Source of the DNA: Methylobacterium sp. E-065
GTDB lineage: Bacteria; Pseudomonadota; Alphaproteobacteria; Rhizobiales; Beijerinckiaceae
NCBI RefSeq assembly: GCF_022829605.1
Contig: NZ_JAKSYD010000204.1
Span: 1 to 64,000 of the forward strand
DNA: 64,000 nt
Direction of reading: 5' to 3'
A program made the translations under genes and the position numbers. The notes under the pieces were generated by a model. The model saw only the letters and a list, made by a program, of their open reading frames with translations, was not told the DNA's origin and ran no database searches. Shown piece after piece: positions 35,548 to 44,185 of this stretch; position 1 is the first letter of the stretch, and each line of letters starts with the position of its first letter.

Positions 35548-35579
35548 GCGATCCGGAATGGGCCAGGAAGGCGGACACC

Positions 35580-35789
35580 GTGAAGATCAGCGCGCGCAAC
35601 ATCATCAAGGGCACCGTGACGGCGATCGAGAAGGGCGCCACCACGGCGCACGTCAAGATTGAGATCATGCCGGGCCAGGTCGTCACCGCCGCCGTAACCA
35701 ACGAAGCGGTCGACAGCCTCAACCTCACGGTGGGCGGTCCGGCCTATGCCGTGATCAAGGCGTCCGACGTCATGGTTGCCGTCGACTGA
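35580..35789 (+). CDS. Stand-alone molbindin (TOBE domain, Mop-type)
   Basis: 69 residues from the GTG at 35580 (AGGAAGGCGG upstream). A single TOBE/Mop domain: KISARNIIKGTVTAIEKGATTAHVKIEI, then VVTAAVTNEAVDSLNLTVGGPAYAVIKASDVMV. Such proteins form hexamers that hold molybdate in the cytoplasm. With a ModE lacking TOBE domains next door, it may buffer or report molybdate. It overlaps the next gene by one base (TGATG). Confidence 0.9.
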   Translation: MKISARNIIKGTVTAIEKGATTAHVKIEIMPGQVVTAAVTNEAVDSLNLTVGGPAYAVIKASDVMVAVD

Positions 35790-36301
35790 TGAAGCCTGGA
35801 TCCCGCGTTCTCCTCACCGTCGCATTGACGGTCTGCTGCATCGGCCCGGCGGTCGCTGAGGATGCGCCGGCTTGTGCGGGCTTCGCATGGTCGGTCGCGC
35901 GGGATCGTGCTGCGTTCACGGCGCCCGATTTGGCCGGGCTCGCATCTGGATCGGCTCTACCCGGCGGGACGGGGGCGGCGCAGGTGTCGTTGAAGCCGGC
36001 GGCAGAGGTGACACTGCCGGTTCAATCTGAGAGGACCGCGAAGCCAGGGACGTTCGCGGGCTTCATCACGGCCACGGTGCCATCCGCCGGCACCTATCAA
36101 CTGACGCTGTCGGAGGAGGCCTGGATCGACGTCAGCCAGGATGGGCGCACGACGCTCAAGCCCGAGCGCATCAGCGGCAAGGCCGGCTGCCCGGAGATCC
36201 GCAAGAGCCTGCGTTTCGCACTCGACGCCGGCCCGGTGACGATCGAGATCGGCCGCGCGCCGAGCCAGCAGATCAAGCTCGATCTGCTCCCGGCGGAGTA
36301 G
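35789..36301 (+). CDS. Small exported protein of a mod operon, function unknown
   Basis: 170 residues with a Sec signal (MKPGSRVLLTVALTVCCIGPAVAE). The mature part is beta-rich (AQVSLKPAAEVTLPVQ, FAGFITATVPSAGTYQLTLSEEAWIDV, GPVTIEIGRAP) and has two cysteines (ACAGF and GCPEI) that could form a disulphide. It looks like a periplasmic carbohydrate-binding-like or lipoprotein-like sandwich. Homologues beside mod genes are sometimes mislabelled homogentisate dioxygenase; no such motif is visible. One-base overlap with the molbindin gene implies coupling. Confidence 0.8.
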   Translation: MKPGSRVLLTVALTVCCIGPAVAEDAPACAGFAWSVARDRAAFTAPDLAGLASGSALPGGTGAAQVSLKPAAEVTLPVQSERTAKPGTFAGFITATVPSAGTYQLTLSEEAWIDVSQDGRTTLKPERISGKAGCPEIRKSLRFALDAGPVTIEIGRAPSQQIKLDLLPAE

Positions 36302-36328
36302 CCGCGTCGGCCGCCTGTCTCGACTGCC

Positions 36329-37159
36329 TCACGGCCCGCTGATCGGCCCGAGTTCGTGGCGGGCGAGGATCGCCTGCCCCTTCTCGGACACGAGGAACAG
36401 GGCGAGGCGCATCGCGTCCGGGTTGTCGGTGATCAGTGCCATGGCGTAGGTCGCCGGCACCAACAGGTTGGGCGGAAGCTGCACGAGGCTGAGGCCGGGC
36501 GCCTCCTTCATGGTACCGCTCTGGCCACTGCAGTAGTACAGCAGCGCGTCCGCGTTGTTGCCTAGGAACACGGTTGCGCTGGGGCTACGGCCCGCCACCG
36601 GCACCATCGTATTGGGCGAGCCGAGCAGCTTCAGCGCCTTCTTCTCCAGCATAGCCTTGGACCCTGGATGTGCGGTCTCGGCTCGATCGAATACGGCCTG
36701 GGCGTAATCGCCGCCAGGATCGGCGCCTGGCGTCGAGGTTGCCAGCCGCAGGTCGGGTTTGAGCAGGCGATCGAGGAGGTTGTCCGGGGTCAGACCAAGA
36801 TCAGCGCGGGCGAGCACACACATCGTGTTACGAGCAAACGGCACGACATCCTTTGCCCTACCTGCATCGACAAGGCGGCGCGGGCTGGCAAGGTCGGCTG
36901 AGAGATAGAGGTCTGCCTTCTCGCCATCCTCTATCCGCTTTCGCAGCAGTCCAGCCGGCCCGAAGGTCGGTGCCGCCACCGCCTCGGCAGGGATGCCTGA
37001 GGCAGCGATCACGTCCTTGAGCGCAGCCACGAGGCTGCCAGCAGCATAGACCTGCATCGGCTCAGCCCACGCTCCGCCTGTAGATGACAGCGTGAGGCAG
37101 CCGAGGAGAGCTAATTGCCGAAGGATGCGCGAGGGTATGGTGAGACGGGTGGCGGGCAA
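36329..37159 (-). CDS. Second ModA-type extracellular binding protein
   Basis: 276 residues. The start is TTG at 37159 with a strong GGAGG five bases upstream. Signal peptide to about residue 32 (GAWA). VYAAGSLVAALKDVIAASG, PTFGPAGLLRKRIEDGEKADLYLSADLASPRRLVDAGRA and NTMCVLARADLGL show the COG0725 molybdate-binding fold. It differs from the first ModA in the middle region (DALLYYCSGQSG). It is preceded by its own ModE box. No permease or ATPase gene is nearby, so it must use a ModBC complex encoded elsewhere or serve another oxyanion. Confidence 0.85.
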   Translation of the reverse strand: MPATRLTIPSRILRQLALLGCLTLSSTGGAWAEPMQVYAAGSLVAALKDVIAASGIPAEAVAAPTFGPAGLLRKRIEDGEKADLYLSADLASPRRLVDAGRAKDVVPFARNTMCVLARADLGLTPDNLLDRLLKPDLRLATSTPGADPGGDYAQAVFDRAETAHPGSKAMLEKKALKLLGSPNTMVPVAGRSPSATVFLGNNADALLYYCSGQSGTMKEAPGLSLVQLPPNLLVPATYAMALITDNPDAMRLALFLVSEKGQAILARHELGPISGP

Positions 37160-37185
37160 TGATGCCTCCAGACGGCTAGAGCAGC

Positions 37186-37207
37186 GCTATATCTGTTCGG
37201 ATATAGC
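37186..37207. promoter_or_regulatory. ModE box upstream of the second ModA-type gene
   Basis: GCTATATC-TGTTCG-GATATAGC: perfect eight-base arms, 27 bases before the TTG start at 37159. It is the third ModE-type site within 3 kb. Confidence 0.7.
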
Positions 37208-37263
37208 CCAAAGCCTGGCAGGATCACCCCTGGCACATGCGTTTCAGGCATCCAGTCGAGGCG

Positions 37264-37758
37264 TCAGTCGTCGGTCTCGAAATCACCCGGTTGCGGCGGG
37301 GCGATCGGCGTGAAGAGGGTCCGGTCTGGCTTGAGGTCGAGGAGTGGTGTGCCATCGAGGCAATCGAGGCCTCTGACCGTCAGGATGTTGCCCTCGATGG
37401 CGATGAGCGTGGCGATCGATGTTCCGATTGGGTTCGGCCGCACGGGCGAGCGCAGAGCAAAGGTGCCGCGCGTGCTCCCATTGTTGGCCGGGCTCTGCCG
37501 CACAAGATCTCGTCGGGAAGCATCGAGCCAGTACAGCACCTCAATCCGAGCGAATTTTGCTAGCCCGTCTAGCGCTGCGCCCCAAGGTTCAAACAGCTCG
37601 ATACGGCAGATCGGGCCATCCGACCTGCCTTGTCGTGGGCAAGCGAGACGATCGGTCCAGGGGGTGTGGATACGACCGATGTAGACCAATCCGGCGTCAT
37701 CGGCTGCAGGTGCCGCGACTGCGACTTCGCCGGTTCTGATTTCGTTGAGGCGCACCAT
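37264..37758 (-). CDS. trmO: tRNA(t6A37) N6-methyltransferase TrmO family (TsaA-like)
   Basis: 164 residues. The family signature SPVRPNPIGTS lies at about 105, with YIGRIHTPW at the start and DCLDGTPLLDLKPD near the end. TrmO methylates N6 of threonylcarbamoyl-adenosine at tRNA position 37, using S-adenosylmethionine. This is a short form without the usual C-terminal extension. It lies on the same strand as the second ModA gene, 104 bases upstream of it. Such TrmO/VirR-like proteins occur in some molybdenum loci; whether it acts on tRNA here is unknown. Confidence 0.85.
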   Translation of the reverse strand: MVRLNEIRTGEVAVAAPAADDAGLVYIGRIHTPWTDRLACPRQGRSDGPICRIELFEPWGAALDGLAKFARIEVLYWLDASRRDLVRQSPANNGSTRGTFALRSPVRPNPIGTSIATLIAIEGNILTVRGLDCLDGTPLLDLKPDRTLFTPIAPPQPGDFETDD

Positions 37759-38125
37759 GGACGGCCTTCTCCCATGGACATCAGGCTCACGCCACTAGGT
37801 TAAAGCCAGCTGCGTAACACTGAACAGCGCGAAGGGAATTTGCGTCCGATTGCACGATCGTTGGCCATGGGCCGGCGCTCGCGGTGTCCAGCTCCCCCGC
37901 AATGCACCGACCCTCACACGACCGCCCGACCGAGGCTCCACGGGCGGGCGGCAGGGAACTGGCCTGCGTCCGCCTGTCGTCGCGTACTCACACCGCCGCA
38001 CGTCTTGCGGCGTCGCGAACGCCTCGAATGTGCAGTCAGAAGAGAGGGCTTTCACAACCATCCTGACGTCGATGTCATCCACAGGGTGCCTTCAGCCGAA
38101 CCGGAACCGGCTGACGCTGTCGCCG

Positions 38126-38154
38126 TTGACCTGCCAGATTGGATCTGTTCTAAT
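38126..38154 (+). promoter_or_regulatory. Strong sigma-70-type promoter of the small cysteine protein
   Basis: TTGACC, a 17-base spacer, then TCTAAT, about 40 bases upstream of the ATG at 38195. The rest of the 436-base gap 37759-38194 shows nothing else recognisable. Confidence 0.6.
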
Positions 38155-38194
38155 TCGCAACAAGACGGATCGACCATCGAGTAGGGACACCGAC

Positions 38195-38395
38195 ATGGCC
38201 AACGCGCACTGCGAGAGCTGCAAGTTTTTCGACGAGCACAAAGGTAACGGCGCTTCCGCTCAGGGTGATGCCGGCCTGTGCCGCTTCAACCCGCCGATCA
38301 GCCAGCCGGCGCCGGAGGCGAAGGGCTTGTGGCCGGTGGTTTCGTCCGAGGACTGGTGTGGTCACTTCACCGCAGAGATGACTGCGGCCGAGTAA
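38195..38395 (+). CDS. Small cysteine-rich protein, 66 residues (probable metal-binding)
   Basis: The sequence opens MANAHCESCKFFDEHKGN and has further cysteines in LCRFNPP and WCGHF, giving C-x2-C plus two more Cys, as in small zinc or iron-binding folds. Start ATG at 38195 has AGGGA upstream. It has its own promoter (38126) and a hairpin terminator (38430), so it forms a single-gene transcription unit. The function is unknown; similar hypothetical proteins are common in alphaproteobacteria. Confidence 0.75.
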   Translation: MANAHCESCKFFDEHKGNGASAQGDAGLCRFNPPISQPAPEAKGLWPVVSSEDWCGHFTAEMTAAE

Positions 38396-38429
38396 ACCGT
38401 TCTCGTCGCATCCCTCATGGGAACGCGGG

Positions 38430-38454
38430 GCCAGCCTTCGAGCTGGCTTTTTTA
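38430..38454 (+). terminator. Rho-independent terminator
   Basis: Stem GCCAGC / GCTGGC around the loop CTTCGA, followed by six T residues, 35 bases after the stop of the small cysteine protein. Confidence 0.85.
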
Positions 38455-38959
38455 TTGCTGTGTCGTCACGACTGCCGATCGATAGAGCCGATCGGATGCT
38501 CGGCACAAAGCCGAATTTCTCGTCGAGCTGATGCTGTCCAAGCTGCCACGTTCCAGCGCGGCAGTTCCAATGCTCTTGCCCTATTGGAACGCTGCACTCC
38601 GCGCTCGCTTTAGGGCGAAATAGCAGGGTGCGGTTTCCACCCCAGACCGAACCTGCCGAATGGCAGACGTACGCTCGCTCTGCCGGGGAAGGCTGTCAAC
38701 GGTCATGGCGGCAGGGTCGGGTCGGTAGGAGGTCGTCCGCTTTTCCCGACAAAACGGCTTCGAAGCAGACCGGCCGGTTTCAGCCAGACCTAGAAACATG
38801 GGTATCTGCGACCGTACGAGGTACGAAGAGACCCTGTAGTCGCTTCCATCGCAGGGCGCTTTGATTGCAAATTCGAATTAGATGCCAGGGCTCGCGCATC
38901 ATGTGTGAACCCGGCTACGACTTGCCGATGCCCGATCGTGGAGGGCGCAGGTAGCTCGC
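38455..38959. other. 505-base gap with a repeat-like segment, no gene seen
   Basis: Contains words such as GAAGCAGACCGGCCGG (38755-38775) related to the dispersed intergenic repeats at 47.3 and 54.3 kb. The last 80 bases are AT-rich and probably hold the promoter of the sensor kinase. No convincing coding frame. Confidence 0.4.
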
Positions 38960-41900
38960 ATGCCCGACACCCACCCGCTGATCCAGCATCCAGGCCTGCG
39001 GGGCGCGCGTCCGCTCGCCGGGCTGCCCAGTTCGCCGCTCGCCTACGCCCTGCTCGCCCTGGCCTTGACGGCGGTCGGGTGGAACTTCGTGGCCGGCGAT
39101 GCCGCTCGTCGCGAACGGTTGCACCGCCGAGAGTTGATCGGCCACAGCGAGCGCCTGCTCTCGACGATGAAGGATTTGGAGACCGGCATGCGCGGCTACG
39201 CGCTCACCGGCAAGCCCGAGTACCTCGAACCCTATGCAGATGCTCTCGGCCGCATCCCCGGTGAGAGCGCCTTCCTCGACAATCTCGACGGTGGCTCTTC
39301 CGATCCAGCGATCGCGGCACTCGCTCCCGTGCGCAAGCTGATCGGCGATGAGACGGTGTTCTCCGACCGGGTCGTGATCGCGCGGCGTGACCAGGGGTTC
39401 GACAGCGCAGAAGCCCTGATCGAGACCGGCGCGGGCAAGCGCCTGATGGATGCGATCCGTGCCGCCACCGCGACGGCCAACCGATCCGCCGCGGAGGCGT
39501 CGGCGGAGAACGACCGTCGCGACAGCTTGCGCTACACCGCTCTGACGGCGTTCAGCCTGCTTTGCGCGACCCTCGCGATCGTGCTGCTGGTCCGCCTCAC
39601 GATAGTACGGCGCCGCGAGAGCCAACGCAGCAGCGGGCTGTTCGAGGGCGTGCTCGCCAATGCCCCGGTCGGGCTGGGCTTCCTCGACGGCGGGTTTAAC
39701 ATCCGTCACATGAACCGCGCCCTGGCGACGATGAGCGAGCGCGGCTTCGGCGCGGATCTCGGCGCACCGATCTGGACGCTTCTCCCTAAGCTGGAAGATC
39801 AGCTCACCCCGCTGCTGGAGGCGGCGCGCGACCACGGCCTCGTCAGCGCTGACGTGCCGGTCAGCGTGGCGAGCGAGAGCGCGCCGGGCGGGATGCGCCA
39901 CTTCCGCATGAGCTTCTACCCGCTGAGCCAGGATGAAGGGTCGGCTGTGGCCACCGGCGTCGGCCTCGTCGTGGCGGACGTAACTACGGCCGTCCTGTCC
40001 GAGGCCCAGGTCCGAGCGGGCGAAGCGCTGCTGCGGAGCGTTCTCGACACACTGCCGGTGGGCGTGCTCATCGCCGACGCGCCGTCCGGACGGATCACCG
40101 GCCACAACGCCCGCGCCGAGACGATCCTCGGGCACGGGGTGCTGCCCGCGCAACCCGGCGAGGGACCGGCCCGCTGGGTCGGCTTCCACGAGAATGGCCG
40201 GCCGGTCGAGCCGAGCGAGTGGCCGCTGATCCAGGTGGTGCGCGCCGGCGAGCCACAGTCCGAGCTGGAGGTCGACTATCAGCGCGGCGACGGTGCCCGC
40301 GCCTGGGTCGGCTTCGCCGGCGCGCCGATGCGGGATGCCGAAGGCGCGCTCATCGGCGCTGTCGTGGTGGTGTCCGACATCGACGCGCGCAAGCGCTCCG
40401 AGCACGTCCTCGCGGCGGCGAAGGACGCCGCCGAGGAGGCCAACCGCGCGAAGTCCGAGTTTCTGGCGAACATGAGCCACGAGCTGCGCACCCCGCTGTC
40501 GGCGGTGATCGGCTACTCGGAGATGCTGCAGGAGGAGATGGAGGACGCCGGCCAGGCGGACCTGCTGCCCGATATGAAGAAGATCGAGGCGAACGCGCGC
40601 CACTTGCTCGGGCTGATCAACGACGTGCTCGATCTGTCGAAGATCGAGGCCGAGCGCATGGAGGTGTACCCGGAAAGTATCGACGTCGCCGCGACCGTGC
40701 GCGACGTCGCCGCCACGGTGGAAGCCCTGGTGGAGAAGAAGGGCAACGCCCTGGTCCTCGACATCGCGGACGGGCTTGGCGGTGCGTACACGGACGCGAC
40801 CAAGCTGCGCCAGTGCCTGATCAACCTGCTGAGCAACGCGGCAAAGTTCACGGAAGGCGGGGAAATTACGCTGTCGGCACGCCGGCAGACGGACGCCGAG
40901 GGTGATCGGCTGGTGTTCGCGGTGGCCGACACCGGCATCGGCATGAGCGAGGAGCAGGCGTCACGCTTGTTCCAGCGCTTCAGTCAGGCCGACGCCTCGA
41001 CCACGCGGCGCTTCGGCGGCACGGGGCTCGGGTTGGCGATCACCCGGGCGTTCGCGCACATGCTCGGCGGCGACATCGCGGTCGAGAGCCGTCAGGGTGA
41101 AGGTACGACCTTCACCCTGACGCTGCTGGCGAGCGTGGCCGAGGGCGAGGAGAGACAGGCGCAGGCGAGATCCCCGCGGGCGCCGCAACCCTCGGCCGAG
41201 TCGATAGCCGGCAGCGAGGTCTTGGTCATCGACGACGATCAAGCCACCCGTGACCTGCTCGCCCGCTTCCTGGCCAAGGAAGGCTTCCACGTCGCAACGG
41301 CGGCTGATGGAATGGCAGGGCTCGAGCAGGCGCGCACGCGGCGTCCGCGCGCGATCCTGCTGGACGTAACCATGCCGCGCATGGATGGATGGGCCGTGCT
41401 GCGCACCCTGCGCGCCGACCCGGAGCTCGGCGATCTGCCGGTGATCATGGTCACGGTGCTCGACGAGCAGAACCTCGCGTTCTCGCTCGGGGCGACCGAC
41501 TACCTGCAGAAGCCGGTCGACTGGGTACAATTGAAGGAAGCGATGGAGCGGTTCCGGCCGAAGGACCATGACGGGCCGGTGCTGGTCGTGGACGACGACG
41601 GCGACCTGCGCGCGTTGATGGCATCCCAGCTCACCCGGGACGGCTGGCAGGTGGTCACGGCGGCGGACGGCCGAGCGGGCCTGGCGGCGGTCGGCGAGCA
41701 CCGGCCGCGGTTGATCCTGCTCGATTTGATGATGCCGGAACTCGACGGCTTCGGCTTCCTGCGCCTGCTGCGCACCCGCCCGGAGTGGTACGACATTCCC
41801 GTGGTGGTTCTGACGGCCAAGGACGTCACGGCGGACGACTTCCGCCAGCTGGCCGGGCAGGCCGACCGCGTGGTGCAGAAGGCCGGGCTGTCCTTCTCCG

Positions 41901-42013
41901 ACCTCTCGGCGCTCCTGACGACGCTCTACGGAGCCGATCCCGCCGAGCATCAACACGGTGGGCTGGGATCTGATCAGGCCGACGGATCCGGGATGACGAC
42001 GTCGTCCGAGTGA
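38960..42013 (+). CDS. Hybrid sensor histidine kinase with CHASE3, PAS and two receiver domains
   Basis: 1017 residues. Helix about 27-45, a CHASE3 periplasmic domain about 46-185 ([19 protein letters not shown]), helix about 195-215, two PAS-like regions (about 225-340 and 345-480), HisKA with the phospho-acceptor His507 in [13 protein letters not shown], HATPase ([29 protein letters not shown]), then two receivers with phospho-acceptor Asp802 ([11 protein letters not shown]) and Asp922 ([11 protein letters not shown]). The output may pass to a separate Hpt protein or response regulator; none is encoded nearby. The signal sensed is unknown. It is convergent with the DUF2252 gene. Confidence 0.93.
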   Translation: MPDTHPLIQHPGLRGARPLAGLPSSPLAYALLALALTAVGWNFVAGDAARRERLHRRELIGHSERLLSTMKDLETGMRGYALTGKPEYLEPYADALGRIPGESAFLDNLDGGSSDPAIAALAPVRKLIGDETVFSDRVVIARRDQGFDSAEALIETGAGKRLMDAIRAATATANRSAAEASAENDRRDSLRYTALTAFSLLCATLAIVLLVRLTIVRRRESQRSSGLFEGVLANAPVGLGFLDGGFNIRHMNRALATMSERGFGADLGAPIWTLLPKLEDQLTPLLEAARDHGLVSADVPVSVASESAPGGMRHFRMSFYPLSQDEGSAVATGVGLVVADVTTAVLSEAQVRAGEALLRSVLDTLPVGVLIADAPSGRITGHNARAETILGHGVLPAQPGEGPARWVGFHENGRPVEPSEWPLIQVVRAGEPQSELEVDYQRGDGARAWVGFAGAPMRDAEGALIGAVVVVSDIDARKRSEHVLAAAKDAAEEANRAKSEFLANMSHELRTPLSAVIGYSEMLQEEMEDAGQADLLPDMKKIEANARHLLGLINDVLDLSKIEAERMEVYPESIDVAATVRDVAATVEALVEKKGNALVLDIADGLGGAYTDATKLRQCLINLLSNAAKFTEGGEITLSARRQTDAEGDRLVFAVADTGIGMSEEQASRLFQRFSQADASTTRRFGGTGLGLAITRAFAHMLGGDIAVESRQGEGTTFTLTLLASVAEGEERQAQARSPRAPQPSAESIAGSEVLVIDDDQATRDLLARFLAKEGFHVATAADGMAGLEQARTRRPRAILLDVTMPRMDGWAVLRTLRADPELGDLPVIMVTVLDEQNLAFSLGATDYLQKPVDWVQLKEAMERFRPKDHDGPVLVVDDDGDLRALMASQLTRDGWQVVTAADGRAGLAAVGEHRPRLILLDLMMPELDGFGFLRLLRTRPEWYDIPVVVLTAKDVTADDFRQLAGQADRVVQKAGLSFSDLSALLTTLYGADPAEHQHGGLGSDQADGSGMTTSSE

Positions 42014-42038
42014 TCAGCCCGTCGACGCATGCGCCAGA

Positions 42039-43538
42039 TCAAAGATGTGGGTCGTCGGCCGCTCGGAGCCTGCCCGCCGCGATGGCCGTCCGGAACGCCT
42101 GATAGTCCGCCTCGTTCCGGTCACCGTAGGCCATCGCCCAATCGGCGAGGGCCTCCCGCAGGTCAGCGCGGCCATCGTGGCCGCAATAGCCCGCGATCGC
42201 CGCCGCATCCCCGGTCCGCGCATGGGCCTTGGCCAGCAGGGCGCCGTAGGCGTGCGAGAAGTACAGCAGCGACCGGCCGGTCATGCGCGCGACCGGAATC
42301 TCGCCCTTCATGTTCTTCATCTGGCGCACGTAGAACGGCCGACCATCGATCTTCGTCCAGCCCAGCAGCGGATCGCCCACCGCCTGCAGCAGGCGCTGGC
42401 CGTAGATTACGCGCTCGCCCTCATGGTCGGCGTAGGGCTTGGGCATGCCGCGTAGATACGGCGCGTGGGCCGGTCGCACAGCTTCCTTGACCTGGAGGAA
42501 GAGCGCGTCCTGGTCCGAGTTGCCGCACAGCAGCGCGACGTACGCCCGGGTGCCGACGCTGCCGACGCCGACGACGCGGTGTGCGACGTCGACCACGTGG
42601 TAGCGGCTGAGCATGAACCGCCGCTCGCGCGGCAGCGTCTCGGCGTAACGCTCCAGGCCGGTGGTGACAGCCTCGCGCGTCGCCTCGTCGACGCGGACGA
42701 GGATCGGCGGCTCCTCGCGGAAGCGCCAGCCGCCGTCCGTGCGCCGCTCGCCCACTCGATCGAGCAAGCTCGTGTTGTTCTTCCGCCGCGCCTTCTCGAC
42801 AGCCTTGCGCACCACGGCCTGCGAACGCGCGTCGATCTCGATGCCGGCGAAAGCGAGGTCCTCGGCTCGCGCCGCGCGCTGCCAGACGTCGAGCGAACCG
42901 CGCGGGGCGAGGTCGTCCATCGTGTGCTGGTAACCAGCCACCGCGCTCAGTACCGCCTGCCGCCGTTCGGCCGGCGGGACGTCGGCATCCCGCGCGGCGA
43001 CCTCGATGCTCGCGCACAGGCGCTTCAGGTCCCACTCCCACGGCCCGACCGTGACCTCGTCGAAGTCGTTGAGGTCGAGCACCACCTCGCCCTGGGGTGA
43101 GCCAAACAGGCCGAAGTTCGAGATATGGGCATCTCCGTTCATCACCACGTCGATCGCCCCGCGAGGTCCCTGTGCGAGATCCCAGGCCATGACCTGAGCA
43201 GCCCCGCGTAGGAAGGCGAACGGCGAGGACGCCATGCGGGCGACCCGCAGCGGAAGCAGGTGCGACTGTCGCCCGTCGTGGGCCGCCTCGATGAGCGTGA
43301 CCGGGTCGGGACGGTCGCGGGCGAGATCGAGCACGGCATGAGCCGAATGCGGTAGATCCAGGCGCAGGATCTTGCCGGCGGCGCGACGTTTCTCCCACGG
43401 CTCCACGCCCGAGCGCAGGTCGATGTGCGGGAAGTCTGCCAGGGGCTCTAGGACCGCCTCCTCGGCAGCTCCGATCACCGCCTCATGCTCATCGGCCGCC
43501 GCCGATGACGTATCCGTGGACTGCGCTGACCGTTCCAT
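42039..43538 (-). CDS. DUF2252 family protein (kinase-like fold)
   Basis: 499 residues. Diagnostic blocks are SPFAFLRGAAQVMAWDL, VVMNGDAHISNFGLF, LDLNDFDEVTVGPWEWDLKRLCAS and VGSVGTRAYVALLCG, then KPYADHEGERVIYGQRLLQ. The GDxHxxN plus DxND-like pattern resembles aminoglycoside-phosphotransferase-type active sites, so a phosphotransferase activity is possible but unproven. Start ATG has GAGG upstream. It lies alone, 25 bases from the kinase stop on the opposite strand. Confidence 0.85.
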   Translation of the reverse strand: MERSAQSTDTSSAAADEHEAVIGAAEEAVLEPLADFPHIDLRSGVEPWEKRRAAGKILRLDLPHSAHAVLDLARDRPDPVTLIEAAHDGRQSHLLPLRVARMASSPFAFLRGAAQVMAWDLAQGPRGAIDVVMNGDAHISNFGLFGSPQGEVVLDLNDFDEVTVGPWEWDLKRLCASIEVAARDADVPPAERRQAVLSAVAGYQHTMDDLAPRGSLDVWQRAARAEDLAFAGIEIDARSQAVVRKAVEKARRKNNTSLLDRVGERRTDGGWRFREEPPILVRVDEATREAVTTGLERYAETLPRERRFMLSRYHVVDVAHRVVGVGSVGTRAYVALLCGNSDQDALFLQVKEAVRPAHAPYLRGMPKPYADHEGERVIYGQRLLQAVGDPLLGWTKIDGRPFYVRQMKNMKGEIPVARMTGRSLLYFSHAYGALLAKAHARTGDAAAIAGYCGHDGRADLREALADWAMAYGDRNEADYQAFRTAIAAGRLRAADDPHL

Positions 43539-43604
43539 CGACCTCGTCCAACCGCCTCAGACCACACCAACGGTTCGACCAGGGAATAAACCTTCCCGCT
43601 CAAC

Positions 43605-43894
43605 GTGGACTTAACCGCACACCGAACCCACCGCATCCTCAGCCACTATCGCTCGGCACCTCGCCCGCAGGGTTGCAGCCAAGCAGCGTGGCTGGGCGAC
43701 GAAGGCCCCGCTCTCGTTCGCAACTATGACTATCCCCTCCCCATCATCACCCTGCGGCTCGAACTCACCGCGCGGTCTCAGCGTCGCGTGATCGCGATGG
43801 CGCAACGATTCTAGGACGGCTGCCTGGATGGGATGAATGAAGATAAATTAGTCGCCAGCTGTACCCTCGGCGGTCGCATAGAATCTTCAGTGGC
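43605..43894 (+). pseudogene. Remnant of a C45-family (acyl-CoA:6-APA acyltransferase-like) hydrolase
   Basis: One frame reads GCSQAAWLGDEGPALVRNYDYPL, then ELTARSQRRVIAMAQRF, a TAG stop at about 43812, and, still in the same frame, DGCLDGMNEDKLVASCTLGGR. These are consecutive conserved blocks of C45 autoproteolytic hydrolases. The N-terminal part and the rest of the C-terminus (the family has 300 residues or more) are absent. It is therefore a fragment with an in-frame stop. Nothing else was recognised in the gap 43539-44185. Confidence 0.6.
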
Positions 43895-44185
43895 ATCAAC
43901 CTGTGATGCTTACTATTCGCGACCGAAGCCTCACACGCCGTTGCGCTAAGTTTGCCGATGCGAGGTGTGCGGTGACCGGTCCGCGGCTGTGACCTCGCTG
44001 CAACTGGTCCACCGTATCCACCGAAGTTGGGGTCTAACCGTCTTGTCCATCCTGTGTCTCAACCGTATCCGTTAAGCAGAAAAGTAAAGCAAAACAGCAG
44101 TTTATAACAATTTCAAACAACAAGGCAGCCACGTCGCATCTCTTTGCGGCGAGCGCGGGCGGCTGCTTGGATCGGGCTCGGGGCT

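Noticed and set aside
38915-40603. Long minus-strand frame of 562 codons
   Set aside because: Antisense of the hybrid histidine kinase, which has clear domains; the frame has His/Arg/Gly-rich composition typical of GC-rich shadows.
43611-43805. 64-codon minus-strand frame
   Set aside because: It is the antisense of the C45-hydrolase remnant, whose plus-strand motifs are specific.
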